A DNA stretch of 64,000 bases from positions 124,001 through 188,000 of the forward strand of contig NZ_AFOZ01000046.1 of assembly GCF_000217915.1 (NCBI RefSeq), in the 5' to 3' direction. Shown here one piece after another: positions 63,453 through 64,000 of the stretch. Every line of letters starts with the position of its first letter. Positions within the stretch are counted from its first letter, which is position 1. A model generated the notes under the pieces. The model was not told the DNA's origin, did no database searches, and saw nothing but the letters and a program-made list of their open reading frames with translations. The position numbers and the translations under genes were made by a program. The DNA is from Shewanella sp. HN-41 (GTDB lineage Bacteria; Pseudomonadota; Gammaproteobacteria; Enterobacterales; Shewanellaceae).

Positions 63453-63778
63453 AGTAAACCCTCTTTGGCATTCGAACTGAAATCTTGATCCATTGTCATT
63501 AAGGGGGGCAAGAAAAGCAATAAAATTTACCTTTGGAAATTTAGCTAACTTAATGATTATTTGATAAAAACGATTTTCATTTGTTCATCGACTCGCGTTT
63601 AAGTTTGCGATTTTATGTTAAGGCAATTCAGCATAACGCTCCCGCTTTCTTAAACTCTGGCAGCAAAAAACGGATTGCCCATCACAGAAACTCGCATGCA
63701 GATCATGGCCATCGCCGATCACCGTGGCATAATAAGCCCAATGTTGCTATACAACTCACCGCATATAAGGAAGACCCG
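63453..63778. other. Divergent intergenic region between ferritin and moeA
   Basis: AT-rich near the ferritin gene, with a TAATGATTAT stretch that matches half of a Fur box but has no matching partner. I see no structured RNA or other gene. Confidence 0.35.
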
Positions 63779-64000
63779 ATGTCCGTAAAAGCCGATCCTT
63801 GTTCGCAACCTAGCCTAATGCATCCCGATCAAGCTATTCCCCTCTTGCTCGAACAAGTTAGCCCAATTTCAGACACCGAAGTTGTATTATTACCCCATGC
63901 CTTAGGTCGAGTGCTCGCCGAAAACTTGGCTTCCTGCATCGATCTGCCCCCCTTCGATAACTCATCAATGGACGGTTATGCTTTCCGTTTTGCTGACTTA
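63779..64000 (+). CDS. moeA: Molybdopterin molybdenumtransferase (partial, cut by window end)
   Basis: The first 74 codons of MoeA, which inserts molybdenum into molybdopterin. The N-terminal signature GRVLAENLASCIDLPPFDNS followed by SMDGYA is diagnostic. AAGGAAG precedes the ATG. The cofactor is needed by the nitrate reductase encoded at the left of the window. Confidence 0.92.
   Translation, partial: MSVKADPCSQPSLMHPDQAIPLLLEQVSPISDTEVVLLPHALGRVLAENLASCIDLPPFDNSSMDGYAFRFADL

Overview
The window looks like a chromosomal segment of a facultatively anaerobic, respiratory gammaproteobacterium, most likely a Shewanella. I infer this from the protein sequences (cyo oxidase, RsmJ and RlmJ, OpdA, Gor, CyoE, RibB with an FMN riboswitch, MoeA), from the many cyclic-di-GMP and respiratory genes, and from CRP/FNR-like palindromes between genes. 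No rRNA, tRNA or CRISPR array is visible.

Layout. Positions 850-5769 hold a complete cytochrome bo3 quinol oxidase operon (cyoABCDE). Positions 6358-17342 hold a nitrate/nitrite assimilation cluster: nitrate reductase, sirohaem methyltransferase CobA, a TrpD2-like protein, NirB, NirD, an NNP nitrate transporter and a PP2C-phosphatase/Ser-Thr-kinase fusion. Its promoter region carries a sigma54 -24/-12 element, an NtrC-like site and two tandem 7-2-7 NarL/NarP-like sites. Positions 17643-20752 are accessory: an SDR, a receiver-like protein and a small unknown protein, divergent from a LysR regulator, next to a decayed IS3-family element.

Positions 20856-28464 hold rsmJ, a GGDEF/EAL protein with a dead GGDEF site, rlmJ, a lytic transglycosylase-DUF3137-LemA operon, and two small membrane proteins. 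Positions 28597-32886 encode an RND pump and its adaptor, without an outer-membrane channel or regulator. Then come a GST, a thioesterase, oligopeptidase A, an outer-membrane protein, glutathione reductase, and a three-gene porin / flavinylated protein / PepSY-membrane-protein operon (40486-43150) with Fur-like and FNR/CRP-like sites. Positions 43563-50159 hold a dicarboxylate/glutamate symporter, a FUSC exporter, an M14 carboxypeptidase, a methyltransferase, and a DUF4097-like beta-helix lipoprotein behind a second sigma54 promoter.

Positions 50420-54274 are the most unusual part. Two inverted copies of a 100-bp palindromic repeat enclose two gene pairs, and each pair is bracketed by inverted copies of a 27-bp motif. 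One pair encodes a lipoprotein and a small Imm58-like membrane protein. The other is an AAA ATPase plus HNH nuclease module that resembles the Septu (PtuA/PtuB) anti-phage system. Downstream lie a GIY-YIG protein, an S9 oligopeptidase, ribB under an FMN riboswitch, a NIT-HAMP-PAS-GGDEF-EAL protein, a Ca/Na exchanger, a ferritin and the start of moeA.

How it fits together. The nas cluster makes ammonium from nitrate: import, two reductions, and sirohaem made by CobA; MoeA at the right end serves molybdenum cofactor synthesis. The regulatory sites suggest joint control by nitrogen limitation and nitrate. The 50.4-54.3 kb island looks like modular cargo of defence or conflict type. All site assignments were read by eye and not scored against matrices.
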